Positions 7,198 to 16,744 of a DNA stretch of 33,139 bases are shown piece by piece (positions within the stretch are counted from its first letter, which is position 1; the number at the start of each line of letters is the position of its first letter). The notes beneath the pieces were generated by a model. The model worked only from the letters and a program-made list of their open reading frames with translations. It was not told where the DNA came from and did no database searches. Location: NCBI GenBank assembly GCA_019422105.1, contig JAHZDZ010000008.1, forward strand, positions 174,605-207,743. Direction: 5' to 3'. The DNA is from Bacillota bacterium (GTDB lineage: Bacteria; Bacillota; Clostridia; Lachnospirales; Anaerotignaceae). Both the position numbers and the translations under genes were made by a program.

Positions 7198-8970
7198 TTG
7201 CAGTACAGATTATATAAAAATGGACATAACGATACTTCAAATGTATTGAAGGAAGTCTTGAATAACAGAGAAATTGACGATTACAGCAGGTATTTGAATT
7301 TAGATGAAAATGTGGTTATTCCTTATGAAAACCTGGACAATATGAGATTTGCCGTTGATATGTTTATGAAGCATTTTAATCAAAAAAACAAAATAGCAGT
7401 ATTGGTAGATACAGATCCGGACGGTTATTGCTCTGCCGCAATGATCTACATGTATGTGAAGCGTATGGAGGCTGAGTATCCCATATCCTATATTCTTCAC
7501 AGCAGGACAAAAGCGCATGGTCTGACAGAAGATGTCAGCATTCCACAGGATATCGAATTACTTATTATACCGGATGCAGGAACGAACGATGTGGAGGCGT
7601 GCAGGAATTTAAATAATAAAGGCGCTGATATTTTAATACTTGACCATCATGAAAAAGAGGAAGAAAATCCATTTGCACTGATTGTAAACAATCAAATGAG
7701 CAAAAATTATCCCAACAAGCATCTTTGCGGCGCCGGAGTCGTCTATAAGTTTTTGCAGGCTATGGATGATGAAAACTGGAATGAGTTTGCAGATGATTAT
7801 TTGGATTTGTGCGCTTTAGCTAATATAAGCGATGCTATGGATATGCGCTCCTATGAAACTCGATATTTAACGTCTATAGGGCTTTTGCATATTAAAAACA
7901 AGTTCCTGAAAGCATTGATTTCGGCACAGGATTATAGTTTGAAAGGAAAATTGACGATACATAATACTCAATGGTATATCACACCTGTTTTAAACGGAAT
8001 GATTCGGGTTGGATCAGAGGAAGAGAAGGAGTTGCTTTTCAGGGCGTTTATTGAACAGGATGCTCTCTTTATGTATAAAAAGCGCAATTCAAAAGATAAA
8101 AAAGCGGCAGTAATAAAAGAAAATATATATGACAGAGCAGCCAGGTTGTGTAAAAACGCAAAAGCGAGGCAGGACAAGCTAAAAGAAAAAAGTATAGGTC
8201 AAATTGTGAAAATCATTGATGCTCTGCCTCAGAGCGGTAAGGTGATTATGGTTGACACATCAGATGTTTTGGATGCAGGCTTAACAGGTGTTGTGGCAGT
8301 CAAAATTGCGGGAATATATGGAAAACCCTGTATTCTGGTAAACAAGGTTATGGACGGCAAAACGGATAATGTTACCTATAAAGGGAGCGCCAGAAACATC
8401 AATTCCAGTCCTATAGGCAGTTTTAAAGATATTGTGAATAGTACAGGAGTATTTCATTATGGAAAGGGGCATGCCAACGCCTTTGGTGTAAGCCTTGATA
8501 CGGACAGGCTTGAGGATGCCGAGAGTGCACTTAATAATGCTTTAAGGGATGTTGTATACGATTCAACCTATCTGGTGGATTTTATTTTAGATATACAGGA
8601 TGTTTCGGTAAAATTAGTTACTGAGCTTTCAAAGTTTGACTCTATTATTTGCCAGGGTATAGAGGAACCGAGGATAGCCGTTGAAAATATTACATTAAAC
8701 AGAGCTTCTGTTGAAATATTTGGAAGAAGCAGTGATACTCTATGCTTTACTGTCGGCGATATAAAATATATCCAGTTTAAATGTACAGATAAAAGTCCGC
8801 TTTACTGTTTTTTACAGAGTGCATGGGATGAAGATGATCTTGTCTTTTTTCATTTAGTCGGAAAGCCAACTATCAATGAATATAATGGGGTTAAAACGCC
8901 TCAGATTATAATTGAGGATACGGTTTTAATTCACAGTAACAGCGATATAAATGCTTGGATAGGTGGGTGA
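7198..8970 (+). CDS. DHH-family RecJ-like single-strand exonuclease
   Basis: 590 aa. TTG 7198 is a well-supported start, with TAGGAGGAA six bases before it. DHH-phosphoesterase motifs appear in order: I, VDTDPDGYCSAA (about residue 72); II, PDAGTND (about 126); III, the signature LDHHE (about 150); and IV, CGAGVVYK (about 179). A DHHA1-type motif (GKGHANAFG) is near residue 420, followed by a C-terminal beta-rich OB-like region. RecJ degrades single-stranded DNA 5' to 3' in recombination and repair. Lying between primase and polymerase in one operon, it may process RNA/DNA ends at the phage fork. It overlaps or nearly abuts the next gene. Confidence 0.85.
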   Translation: MQYRLYKNGHNDTSNVLKEVLNNREIDDYSRYLNLDENVVIPYENLDNMRFAVDMFMKHFNQKNKIAVLVDTDPDGYCSAAMIYMYVKRMEAEYPISYILHSRTKAHGLTEDVSIPQDIELLIIPDAGTNDVEACRNLNNKGADILILDHHEKEEENPFALIVNNQMSKNYPNKHLCGAGVVYKFLQAMDDENWNEFADDYLDLCALANISDAMDMRSYETRYLTSIGLLHIKNKFLKALISAQDYSLKGKLTIHNTQWYITPVLNGMIRVGSEEEKELLFRAFIEQDALFMYKKRNSKDKKAAVIKENIYDRAARLCKNAKARQDKLKEKSIGQIVKIIDALPQSGKVIMVDTSDVLDAGLTGVVAVKIAGIYGKPCILVNKVMDGKTDNVTYKGSARNINSSPIGSFKDIVNSTGVFHYGKGHANAFGVSLDTDRLEDAESALNNALRDVVYDSTYLVDFILDIQDVSVKLVTELSKFDSIICQGIEEPRIAVENITLNRASVEIFGRSSDTLCFTVGDIKYIQFKCTDKSPLYCFLQSAWDEDDLVFFHLVGKPTINEYNGVKTPQIIIEDTVLIHSNSDINAWIGG

Positions 8971-8971
8971 T

Positions 8972-11900
8972 TTGTTGTTTACACATTTGCATGTACATAC
9001 AACTCACGGTTCCCTGCTTGACTCTATTTTAAAAGTAGAGGATGCGGTTCAGTTTGCAGGCAGAAATGGTATGAAATCTATAGCACTGACGGATCATGGA
9101 AGTATGGCCTCATTTGTGAATTTTGTAAAGGCGTGCAACAAGCATAATATAAAACCTATTATCGGAAATGAAATTTATGAAGTTGATAATATGTGGGAAA
9201 AGGCGGATTCCAAAGTATATTCACAGCCAAGGTATCATTTGGTTTTGCTTGCACGTACGAAAGATGGGTTTCAAAACCTTATTAAAATAACGTCTGTGTC
9301 AAGAACGGAAGGGTTTTATAAAAAACCGAGAATTGATTTAAATTACATGAAAGAAAAGGGGCTTGGCAAAGGCGTCATTTGTCTGACGGCTTGCCAGGCA
9401 GGAAGATTGAGCAGATACCTTGTTGATGAAAAATATGAAGAGGCGGAAAGGTTTGTCAGTGATTTAAAAGAAATCTTTGATTATGTTGTTTGCGAAATAC
9501 AATCGCATCAAACAAAAGAACAGTCAATCGCCAATAGATGTATTTATGAATTTTCTAAAATAAACAGTATTCCATATACAATTACAACGGATGCGCATAT
9601 GTTAAGCGATTCGTTCCAAGATTCCCATGCAATGTTTGTTGAAATCGGGGAAGGAAGAGAGGTGGGAGAAAGCTATACCGACTGCTATTTACAGACGGAA
9701 AGTGAAATATACGAAAAGCTGTCCGATCAGTTTTCGGCAGATATTATAAAAAAAGGCATTGAAGAATCTATGGCCATATCGAATATGGTTGAGGAAATTG
9801 ATATTGGATTAAATAAAGGCAGTATTATGCCGAAAATTGATATCGAAAGTGGCTACGGAAGCCATGAGGCGTATTTAAGAGATTTGGTATTCAGGACTTT
9901 TCATAAAAAGTTTGGATTGATGCCAGAGAAAGAACAGGAGATAAGAAGACAACGGCTTGAAAGTGAGCTGAAGGTATTATATGCAGTTCAATATACGGAT
10001 TATTTTATTATGCTGTATATGCTGGCAAAGGAGGCAAGGCGGAGAGGGATTCCTTTGGGATATTCCAGAGGATCCGGCGCAAACTGCCTGTGTTTATATA
10101 TGTTAGATGTGACACAGATAGACAGTGTTCGCTGGAGCTTGGATTTTTCACGGTTTGCCAATTTGGGCAGAAGTGCTATTGCGGATTTTGACTGGGATAT
10201 TTCTAAAAGAAGAAGAAAAGAAATGGTTGAAATTTCGGAAGCGTTATTTGGAAAAGATAATGTAGCCCCAATTGCTACGTTTAACACACTTAGTACAAAA
10301 GTAGCCATTAGAGATATTGGGAAGGTATTAGACGAGAAAGAGGGCTCCCCCTACCACAAGCAAATACCGTATAAGCTTCGCGACGAGGTTGCGAAAATGA
10401 TTCCCACTGTTCAAACTTTAAATGATTTGGGTGAAGAGGAAGAAAAGGATATTCTCTTAAAGGATATCCTGAATAAAAACAAAAAATTAAAAGAAATATA
10501 TGAGCGTTTCCCATTGTGGTTTCAATATGTTATGGATATTGAGGGGCTTCCAAAATCAATGGGAAGACACGCTGCCGGTACTTTGATTACTCCAACACCT
10601 GTTACAGATTATTGTCCTCTGTGCTATGACTCTGAAAAGAATCTGATGATCGAGCTGGAAATGCATAATGCAATGGATGATTTAGGCTTGGTCAAAATGG
10701 ATTATCTTGGACTTGAAACCCTTGACATTATAGACGATACCTTAAAAATGGCAGGTATTTCATGGGAGGATGTGGACATCAATCATTTAAATCTGGAGGA
10801 CAGGGAGGTCTTTGATAAGGTCTATAAAACTGGAAACACAGTTGGTGTCTTTCAGATGGAATCCGCAGAGGCCAGGAGAATGTGTGTGGAGGCGAAAGCG
10901 GACAATATAGAGGATGTTATTGTTGTAAATGCCGCTAACCGCCCTGGTACGAAGGATAGCTTTCCCCTGTATTGCCGCAATAAACTGCATCCTGATAATG
11001 TTACAGTGCTCCATGAAGATTTAAGAGAGCTTTTTGGTAAGACGTATTCTATATTGTTATATCAGGAGCAGGCGTTGCAATTGTTCAGGTATGCTGGATT
11101 TCCTGAAGAGCAGGTAGATAATGCAAGACGGGCCATCGGTAAGAAGAAAAAAGATGTTATGAAGCAGCTGGAAACTGATTTTAGACTGGGACTTATGAAA
11201 AAGGGTTGGAGCAACGAACAGTTGATTGAGATATGGCAACTGGTTTTAAAACAATCGGAATATTGCTTTAACAGAGGGCACGCTGTTGCCTATGGTTTAT
11301 TGTCCTATTTGACTGCGTATCTGAAAGTACATTACACCATTTATTTTATGACAGCTTTACTCACCTCTAAAAGCGATAAAGTGCAAAAAATCAGTATGGT
11401 AATCAATGACTGTAAAAGATTAAAAATAAATGTATCTCCGCCTCATATCAATAAATCGGATGTTTATTTTACAGCCTTGCCCGAAAAAAGTGAAATTTTA
11501 TTTGGACTTTTGGCTGTAAAGGGTCTTGGGGAGTCGGTTATTCAAAGGATTATTGTAAACAGGCCGTATCAGAGTATAGAGGACTTAATTGAGAGGATAC
11601 CGGATAAAGCAGCGATTATTACTTTAATTAAGGCGGGCGCCGTACCGACAAAAAATAAAATGCTTATGTTGAAAAGATACGCTGATAAGTTGTTTGAAAG
11701 AAAAAAGTATAAGCCGGTTACAACTGTCCCTTCTCCTTATTCCAAATTGATTCCCTTTGGAATAGATGTAGAAAATTACAGGGACGGAAAAAACATAGAT
11801 AAAGTTTTACTGTTGAAAGACTATAACTATGTTAAAGAAAAGCTATTTCTGGCAGAGCAAAATCAGAAATATAAAAAACATATGACAGAATTTCAGGAAA

Positions 11901-12292
11901 AGTATACAAAGGATGAATATATGTGGGAGTTTGATACGTTATCCATGTTTCTGACCAATGACCCCTTAAAGGACGCCTACAAATATACAAAGACAGATTG
12001 GGATATGGTAGAAGACGGGGAAAAGACGACATTATTTTGCGTGATAGTTGATATAAAAAGAAAAAAAGATAAGAATGGCAACCAGTTCGCCTATTTGGAT
12101 TTATATACGCCATTTGGAATCATTGAAGCCACTATCTGGTCGAGCCAATTAAAAGAATTTACAGAAGACATTAAAAAGGGAAGTTGCGTTGCGATGCTTG
12201 GAAGGAAAAAAGAAGGACATTTCTTTGTGGAAAAAGTAAAACCATACAATGTCTGGCTGGAACAAATGAAAAGGAAAGGGGTGACTATATAG
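8972..12292 (+). CDS. dnaE: DNA polymerase III alpha subunit, DnaE type
   Basis: About 1106 aa. TTG 8972 lies five bases after GGTGG and is preferred; TTG 8975 or GTG 8963 are alternatives. The N-terminal PHP domain has its metal ligands (HLHVHTTHGSLLDS, then TDHGS, then TTDAHML). The C-family palm has the motif GYSRGSGANCL and the catalytic acids in ADFDWDIS, matching PDFDxDF of cellular enzymes. QMESAEARRM, GRHAAGTLI and LYQEQ are further family blocks. A helix-hairpin-helix segment (FGLLAVKGLGESVI) and an OB domain (DIKRKKDKNGNQFAYL) complete the enzyme. Length and order fit DnaE rather than PolC. It replicates the phage genome; no clamp or clamp loader is visible here, so it may use the host clamp. 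Confidence 0.93.
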   Translation: MLFTHLHVHTTHGSLLDSILKVEDAVQFAGRNGMKSIALTDHGSMASFVNFVKACNKHNIKPIIGNEIYEVDNMWEKADSKVYSQPRYHLVLLARTKDGFQNLIKITSVSRTEGFYKKPRIDLNYMKEKGLGKGVICLTACQAGRLSRYLVDEKYEEAERFVSDLKEIFDYVVCEIQSHQTKEQSIANRCIYEFSKINSIPYTITTDAHMLSDSFQDSHAMFVEIGEGREVGESYTDCYLQTESEIYEKLSDQFSADIIKKGIEESMAISNMVEEIDIGLNKGSIMPKIDIESGYGSHEAYLRDLVFRTFHKKFGLMPEKEQEIRRQRLESELKVLYAVQYTDYFIMLYMLAKEARRRGIPLGYSRGSGANCLCLYMLDVTQIDSVRWSLDFSRFANLGRSAIADFDWDISKRRRKEMVEISEALFGKDNVAPIATFNTLSTKVAIRDIGKVLDEKEGSPYHKQIPYKLRDEVAKMIPTVQTLNDLGEEEEKDILLKDILNKNKKLKEIYERFPLWFQYVMDIEGLPKSMGRHAAGTLITPTPVTDYCPLCYDSEKNLMIELEMHNAMDDLGLVKMDYLGLETLDIIDDTLKMAGISWEDVDINHLNLEDREVFDKVYKTGNTVGVFQMESAEARRMCVEAKADNIEDVIVVNAANRPGTKDSFPLYCRNKLHPDNVTVLHEDLRELFGKTYSILLYQEQALQLFRYAGFPEEQVDNARRAIGKKKKDVMKQLETDFRLGLMKKGWSNEQLIEIWQLVLKQSEYCFNRGHAVAYGLLSYLTAYLKVHYTIYFMTALLTSKSDKVQKISMVINDCKRLKINVSPPHINKSDVYFTALPEKSEILFGLLAVKGLGESVIQRIIVNRPYQSIEDLIERIPDKAAIITLIKAGAVPTKNKMLMLKRYADKLFERKKYKPVTTVPSPYSKLIPFGIDVENYRDGKNIDKVLLLKDYNYVKEKLFLAEQNQKYKKHMTEFQEKYTKDEYMWEFDTLSMFLTNDPLKDAYKYTKTDWDMVEDGEKTTLFCVIVDIKRKKDKNGNQFAYLDLYTPFGIIEATIWSSQLKEFTEDIKKGSCVAMLGRKKEGHFFVEKVKPYNVWLEQMKRKGVTI

Positions 12293-12295
12293 ACT

Positions 12296-15200
12296 TTGTT
12301 TACAGATGAGGATGAAATGTTTAAATTTAAAGCAACCATTACATATGAGAGATACTATAACACTGATACTACGTGGGGCTGCTATGGCTTTTCCACATCA
12401 GATAAAATACCGAAATTTACAAGGGCACCGTCAACGGATTTTTTTTCTGAGGACAAATCACAATGTAATCCTGATAAAAAATTAAGTACCCTTGCAGGGA
12501 AAATGCAGGAATTGGTTGTCGGCGGCGAATATATGGTAAAAGCGAAATATAAGCATGATAAAATGTATGGAGATCAGTATACCCCTGTTTTTGTATATGC
12601 TCTGATACCGCAAACGAGAGAAACGCAGCTCATGTTTTTACAGTCGATTATTTCCCCAGGAATCGCTGAAAACCTAATTAACGCTTATCCAAACATAGTA
12701 AACGATGTAGTAAACGGTTTAAAAGAAATTGACTATACCAGGGTAAAGGGCATCAGAGAAATTACATGGAACAGAATCAAAGAGAAGATTATAAACAATT
12801 ATTTGATTTCTGATATTATTGCAATGCTGAGGCCGCTGGGTGTTACCTATACAATGATAAAAAAGCTTCTGACAGATGAGCCTAACCCTGTATTGCTGAA
12901 GAAACAGCTGGAAGACAACCCATATATTTTAACGAGGATAAACGGGTTGGGATTTAAAAAAGTTGATGATATGGCGTTAAAACTAAAGCCGGAGTTAATT
13001 GATACAGCGGAAAGGCTAATTGCATTTGTAAAGTATTATTTTACCGAGCTTGGGGAGAACAAAGGACATACGTGGGTGTCAGAAACTATCTTAAAATCTG
13101 CAATCAGCAATTATGTTTTGGAATGCTCTGAAAAAACAGACTGGCTATTGCAAAATAGTGATTTTTTGCATAGAAGCAATGGTAAGGTTGGATTGAAATA
13201 TTATTATGAGGTTGAGCGGCAAATTTATCATTTGCTTTTGGAGAAATCCAGAAAAGAGACAGATTTTAATATCTCTGATGAAAGAATAGGACAAGCAATA
13301 AAACATGCTGAAGATGAGCAAGGTTTTAAATATGTAGTTGAGCAGTTAGATACTATCAAAAAGAGTTTACATAGAACAATTAGTTTTATAACTGGGAAAG
13401 CAGGATGTGTTGATTGTGATACTGAATATTTCAACGGGGAAAAATGGAAAAGGATTGCAGATTATTCATATGGCGATAAGGTTTTACAATTCAATAAAGA
13501 TGGTACGGCAGAATTGGTAGAACCACTGGAATATATAAGGCAATCCAAAGATTATTTATGGCATTTTGAAACAATGTATGGGTTAGACCAGTGTTTGAGT
13601 GAAGAACATAACTGTATATTGGTGTCTCAAAAAGGAAATTTAAAAGAAGAACAATTTAATTCTGTGATGAGAAGACAAAATGCGTTGTGTTTTTATGACA
13701 AGTTCTTAACTGCATTTGATTATAGCGGCAGCGGTATTGACATGTCTGATGATATGCTAAGGTTAATGGTAGCGGCTTCAGCAGATTGTTCCTATGACTA
13801 TAACGCAGATGAAACGTGGAATACATATAATAGAGCAAGATTTAGGATTAAAAAAGCCAGAAAAATATCAAGGCTAATTCATATTATAAAGGATTTGAAA
13901 CTTGATTTTGAGATAAAAACTTTTGAAAATGATGATCATGTGAATATTTATGTATATCTTCCATATAGAATAAAAGAATTTCCAAAAGAATGGTATAACT
14001 GTTCAAAACATCAATTAGAAATAATTGCTGAAGAGGTTATGTATTGGGATGGAGATTACATGAGAAAAGATAGGTACTCTACAACTAATAAAAATAACGC
14101 AGATTTTATACAATTTGTATTTTCTTCACTTGGTAAAAGAGCAAATATCTTGGAACATGATAGAAGAGGACGAGTTCGTAATATTAACGGAAAAGATTAT
14201 GAAACAAAATCAATAGAATATACGGTATCAATTACAGATAGGATAAAGGTTGGGTTATGTTGTGATAAAAGGAAAAATCATACTCCAACAAAATTTGAAA
14301 AATATCAAACAAAGGATGGGTATGAATATTGTTTTACTGTTCCAAGTCATATGCTTATATTGAGAAGAAACAATAAAATTTTTATTACTGGTAATTGTGG
14401 TAAAACGTCAATTATGAGAGCTATTGTAAAAGCTTATAGTGAAAACGGATTTTCAATTACCGCATCTGCCCTGTCCGCTATGGCGGCACAGAGAATTACA
14501 GAGGCCACAGGCTTTCTGGCTATGACTATTCACAGAACATTGGGATGTACAGGATTAAATGATTTTGCGTTCAATAAGGATAACCATTTGATTACAAGCG
14601 TTGCGATACTTGATGAGGGAAGTATGGTCAACGCCAGCTTGTTTCTACACTGGTTGGAAGCTATAGACGATAACACGAGAATTGTTATATCGGGAGATCA
14701 CAAGCAGCTTCCCCCTATCGGATTTGGAAATATCTTTTCTGATTTAGTAGATATGTTTGACGATACTGTTGTAAGTAAACTAACCAAACCAATGAGACAG
14801 GCCGAAAAATCGGGTATTTTAGTAGATGCTAACTTGATACGCGACAATAAGAACCCCATTACAGAAAAACTTCAGCCCAGAATCATACATGGCGAATTGA
14901 AGGATATGTATTATATGTTTCGCAGCAACAGGCAGTCTCTGTTTGATATTGCACTGAAAACATATTTAAAATCAGTTGAGGAAGACGGTATGGACAATGT
15001 TGTTATTGCAGTTCCGAGGCGAAAGGATTGTTTAAATAGTACAAACGAATTAAATCAGGCCATTCAACGCAGACTGCTTGCAAATGAAAGAAAAAGCATT
15101 TCAGGCTTTAATGTGGAATTTAAATTGGGCGCGAAGGTTATGCAGACGGTAAATGACTATGAGAAAGGTGTTTTTAACGGAGAAATAGGATATATTACTA

Positions 15201-15616
15201 AAATTGATGAGCGCTGCGAAGGAAAAAGGAAAGAAGAGTATTGTGTAGTAACTTATAAAATATCTGTACTGCAAAATACAGAAAAAGAAGAAGCAGGGCA
15301 CAGGGGAAAAGGTTTAGATATATACATAGAAGAACTGAAAGAAATAGAATATACAAAGAAGGAACTGGCAGTCTTGGATCTTGCCTATGCAATGACAGTT
15401 CATAAATTACAGGGGGCCGGCAGAAAAACGGTAATTGGCATTATAGATAACACACACTATCAACTGTTAGATAACTGCATGTTATACACATTGCTTACAA
15501 GAGCTAAGAAAAGATGCCTGTTATTGGCGGAGCCTCAAGCGTTTTTACAATGCATTCGTACAAGCCATAATCATAGAAATACATGGTTAGCGCTAAGGGA
15601 CAGTATGGAAGTCTAA
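12296..15616 (+). CDS. RecD-like superfamily 1 DNA helicase with an intein in Walker A
   Basis: 1106 aa, of which residues 371-700 are an intein; the spliced protein would be 776 aa. TTG 12296 has AAGGGGTGA about 11 bases upstream, while ATG 12317 in frame is an alternative. The N-terminal part has tandem helix-hairpin-helix blocks (VKGIREITWNRIKEK, RINGLGFKKVDDMALK), as in RecD2. Splicing joins FITGKAG to CGKTS to restore the Walker A motif. Downstream are Walker B (VAILDEGSMV), SGDHKQLPPIG (motif III), MTVHKLQGAG and YTLLTRAKK (motif VI, UvrD_C_2). RecD2 proteins are 5'-3' helicases in recombination. Here it follows dnaE by 3 bases and is likely a replication/recombination helicase dependent on protein splicing for activity. 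Confidence 0.9.
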   Translation: MFTDEDEMFKFKATITYERYYNTDTTWGCYGFSTSDKIPKFTRAPSTDFFSEDKSQCNPDKKLSTLAGKMQELVVGGEYMVKAKYKHDKMYGDQYTPVFVYALIPQTRETQLMFLQSIISPGIAENLINAYPNIVNDVVNGLKEIDYTRVKGIREITWNRIKEKIINNYLISDIIAMLRPLGVTYTMIKKLLTDEPNPVLLKKQLEDNPYILTRINGLGFKKVDDMALKLKPELIDTAERLIAFVKYYFTELGENKGHTWVSETILKSAISNYVLECSEKTDWLLQNSDFLHRSNGKVGLKYYYEVERQIYHLLLEKSRKETDFNISDERIGQAIKHAEDEQGFKYVVEQLDTIKKSLHRTISFITGKAGCVDCDTEYFNGEKWKRIADYSYGDKVLQFNKDGTAELVEPLEYIRQSKDYLWHFETMYGLDQCLSEEHNCILVSQKGNLKEEQFNSVMRRQNALCFYDKFLTAFDYSGSGIDMSDDMLRLMVAASADCSYDYNADETWNTYNRARFRIKKARKISRLIHIIKDLKLDFEIKTFENDDHVNIYVYLPYRIKEFPKEWYNCSKHQLEIIAEEVMYWDGDYMRKDRYSTTNKNNADFIQFVFSSLGKRANILEHDRRGRVRNINGKDYETKSIEYTVSITDRIKVGLCCDKRKNHTPTKFEKYQTKDGYEYCFTVPSHMLILRRNNKIFITGNCGKTSIMRAIVKAYSENGFSITASALSAMAAQRITEATGFLAMTIHRTLGCTGLNDFAFNKDNHLITSVAILDEGSMVNASLFLHWLEAIDDNTRIVISGDHKQLPPIGFGNIFSDLVDMFDDTVVSKLTKPMRQAEKSGILVDANLIRDNKNPITEKLQPRIIHGELKDMYYMFRSNRQSLFDIALKTYLKSVEEDGMDNVVIAVPRRKDCLNSTNELNQAIQRRLLANERKSISGFNVEFKLGAKVMQTVNDYEKGVFNGEIGYITKIDERCEGKRKEEYCVVTYKISVLQNTEKEEAGHRGKGLDIYIEELKEIEYTKKELAVLDLAYAMTVHKLQGAGRKTVIGIIDNTHYQLLDNCMLYTLLTRAKKRCLLLAEPQAFLQCIRTSHNHRNTWLALRDSMEV
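13406..14395 (+). other. Intein with degenerate homing-endonuclease domain inside the helicase P-loop
   Basis: An in-frame 330-residue insertion separates GKAG from CGKTS of the Walker A loop. It begins with Cys (CVDCDTEYFNGEKW, block A) and has a block B-like stretch ending in LSEEHNCIL. Near its end it shows GYEYCFTVPSHMLILR (block F-like), and it finishes with FITGN before Cys+1. The penultimate residue is Gly rather than the usual His. Its centre (LMVAASADCSYDY and later VMYWDGDYMRKD) looks like two LAGLIDADG-type motifs that have drifted. The junctions fit Cys1/Asn-Cys+1 splicing chemistry. Whether the endonuclease is active cannot be told from sequence. Confidence 0.9.
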
Positions 15617-15756
15617 TACAACTTTTTTATAAAAATGAAACATACGAATCTATCGTGTTATAAGTTAGATTTTAAAATGATAGAAAGAGATGTAAATAAC
15701 TGCAGGTGTTTACAAATAAATAGAAAAATGAACAGATAAACTATTGTAAATAGTGA

Positions 15757-15803
15757 AAGGAGAAAAGAGGTTTGGCTAGCCACTAAAGTATACTTTACTC
15801 CTT
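15757..15803 (+). promoter_or_regulatory. Hairpin hiding a ribosome-binding site ahead of the methyltransferase gene
   Basis: AAGGAGAAAAG at 15757-15767 can pair with CTTTACTCCTT at 15793-15803: ten of eleven pairs, one A-A mismatch. The 25-nt loop carries the palindrome GGCTAGCC (15774-15781), and the right side of the region holds a perfect 14-nt palindrome TAAAGTATACTTTA (15784-15797). The only strong Shine-Dalgarno-like sequence in this gap (AAGGAG) is in the left arm, and no good one sits next to the ATG at 15811. Translational or protein-mediated control is therefore plausible. The rest of the gap from 15617 to 15756 is AT-rich with no gene. Confidence 0.5.
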
Positions 15804-15810
15804 AAAAAGA

Positions 15811-16629
15811 ATGGAATATAAGAAGAAAATTAAATGTGAATTATACAGGGACTCAATGCAAAACCATAAGAGATATGCAATACCGCCGGCACAGTTAATC
15901 ATTGCCGATGTGCCGTACAATGTAGGAAATAACTTTTACGGTTCAAATCCTATGTGGTATAAGGGAGGAGACAACAAAAATGGTGAGAGTAAGCTTGCAG
16001 GAAAGGCTGCTTTCAATTCCGATTTTAACTTTAACCTGTACGAGTATTTTCATTTTTGTTCTAAGATGCTGAAGAAAGACGATAGAAATCCGGTGCCCCG
16101 CGGCAGAAGCAGTAACTCACCGTGTATGATTGTATTTTGTAGTTTTGAACAGACACAGACGCTAATTAAAGCGGCTGAGAAGCATGGGTTTATACATTAT
16201 ATACCTCTTGTATTCTGCAAGAATTATAGCCCACAGGTACTGAAAGCAAATATGCGTGTTGTCGGCGCTACGGAATATGCGCTGCTTTTATATCGGGATA
16301 AGCTGCCTAAATTCAGAAATGGTCTTCAAATTGATGAAAATGGTAAAAATATTCAGGGGACAGGACATATGATTTTTAACTGGTTTGAATGGAAACGTGA
16401 CGGGAAAGAAATACCCAAAATTCATCCTGCACAGAAGCCGGTTAGATTACTCAAACAGCTTATTGAAATATTTACAGACGAGGGAGATGTTGTGATAGAT
16501 CCATGTGCGGGAAGCGGAACAACATTAAGGGCTGCCAGAGAGCTTGGAAGAAATGCTTATGGTTTTGAAATTGACCGTACTTTTTTTAATAGAGCTAAGA
16601 AAGAGATGTTGTATATAGAGGAAAAGTAA
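15811..16629 (+). CDS. Site-specific DNA methyltransferase (N4/N6 type)
   Basis: 272 aa. The catalytic motif IV is D33-VPYN, a variant of DPPY, and comes before the AdoMet-binding motif I DPCAGSGTT (from residue 230), giving beta-class order. HPAQKPVRLLKQLIEIF is the usual motif X block just before it, and NAYGFEID is motif II. The enzyme would transfer a methyl group from AdoMet to an adenine N6 or cytosine N4 of phage or host DNA. No restriction endonuclease is adjacent, so it is an orphan phage methyltransferase, perhaps for protection against host restriction or for regulation. The start ATG 15811 lacks an adjacent strong ribosome-binding site and lies seven bases after a hairpin. Confidence 0.88.
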   Translation: MEYKKKIKCELYRDSMQNHKRYAIPPAQLIIADVPYNVGNNFYGSNPMWYKGGDNKNGESKLAGKAAFNSDFNFNLYEYFHFCSKMLKKDDRNPVPRGRSSNSPCMIVFCSFEQTQTLIKAAEKHGFIHYIPLVFCKNYSPQVLKANMRVVGATEYALLLYRDKLPKFRNGLQIDENGKNIQGTGHMIFNWFEWKRDGKEIPKIHPAQKPVRLLKQLIEIFTDEGDVVIDPCAGSGTTLRAARELGRNAYGFEIDRTFFNRAKKEMLYIEEK

Positions 16630-16744
16630 TTCTGCAGATATCATAATAATCTGGGATTTCATTCTGATAGTCACAAAGGAGGAGATTGTTTTAAAATTAG
16701 TACCAAAGATTATTGCGTCTTTCATCATTATAGCCTGTGCTGTT

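Noticed and set aside
15811..16629. Complete restriction-modification system
   Set aside because: Only the methyltransferase is present; neighbours are a helicase and a 3D-domain protein, with no nuclease.
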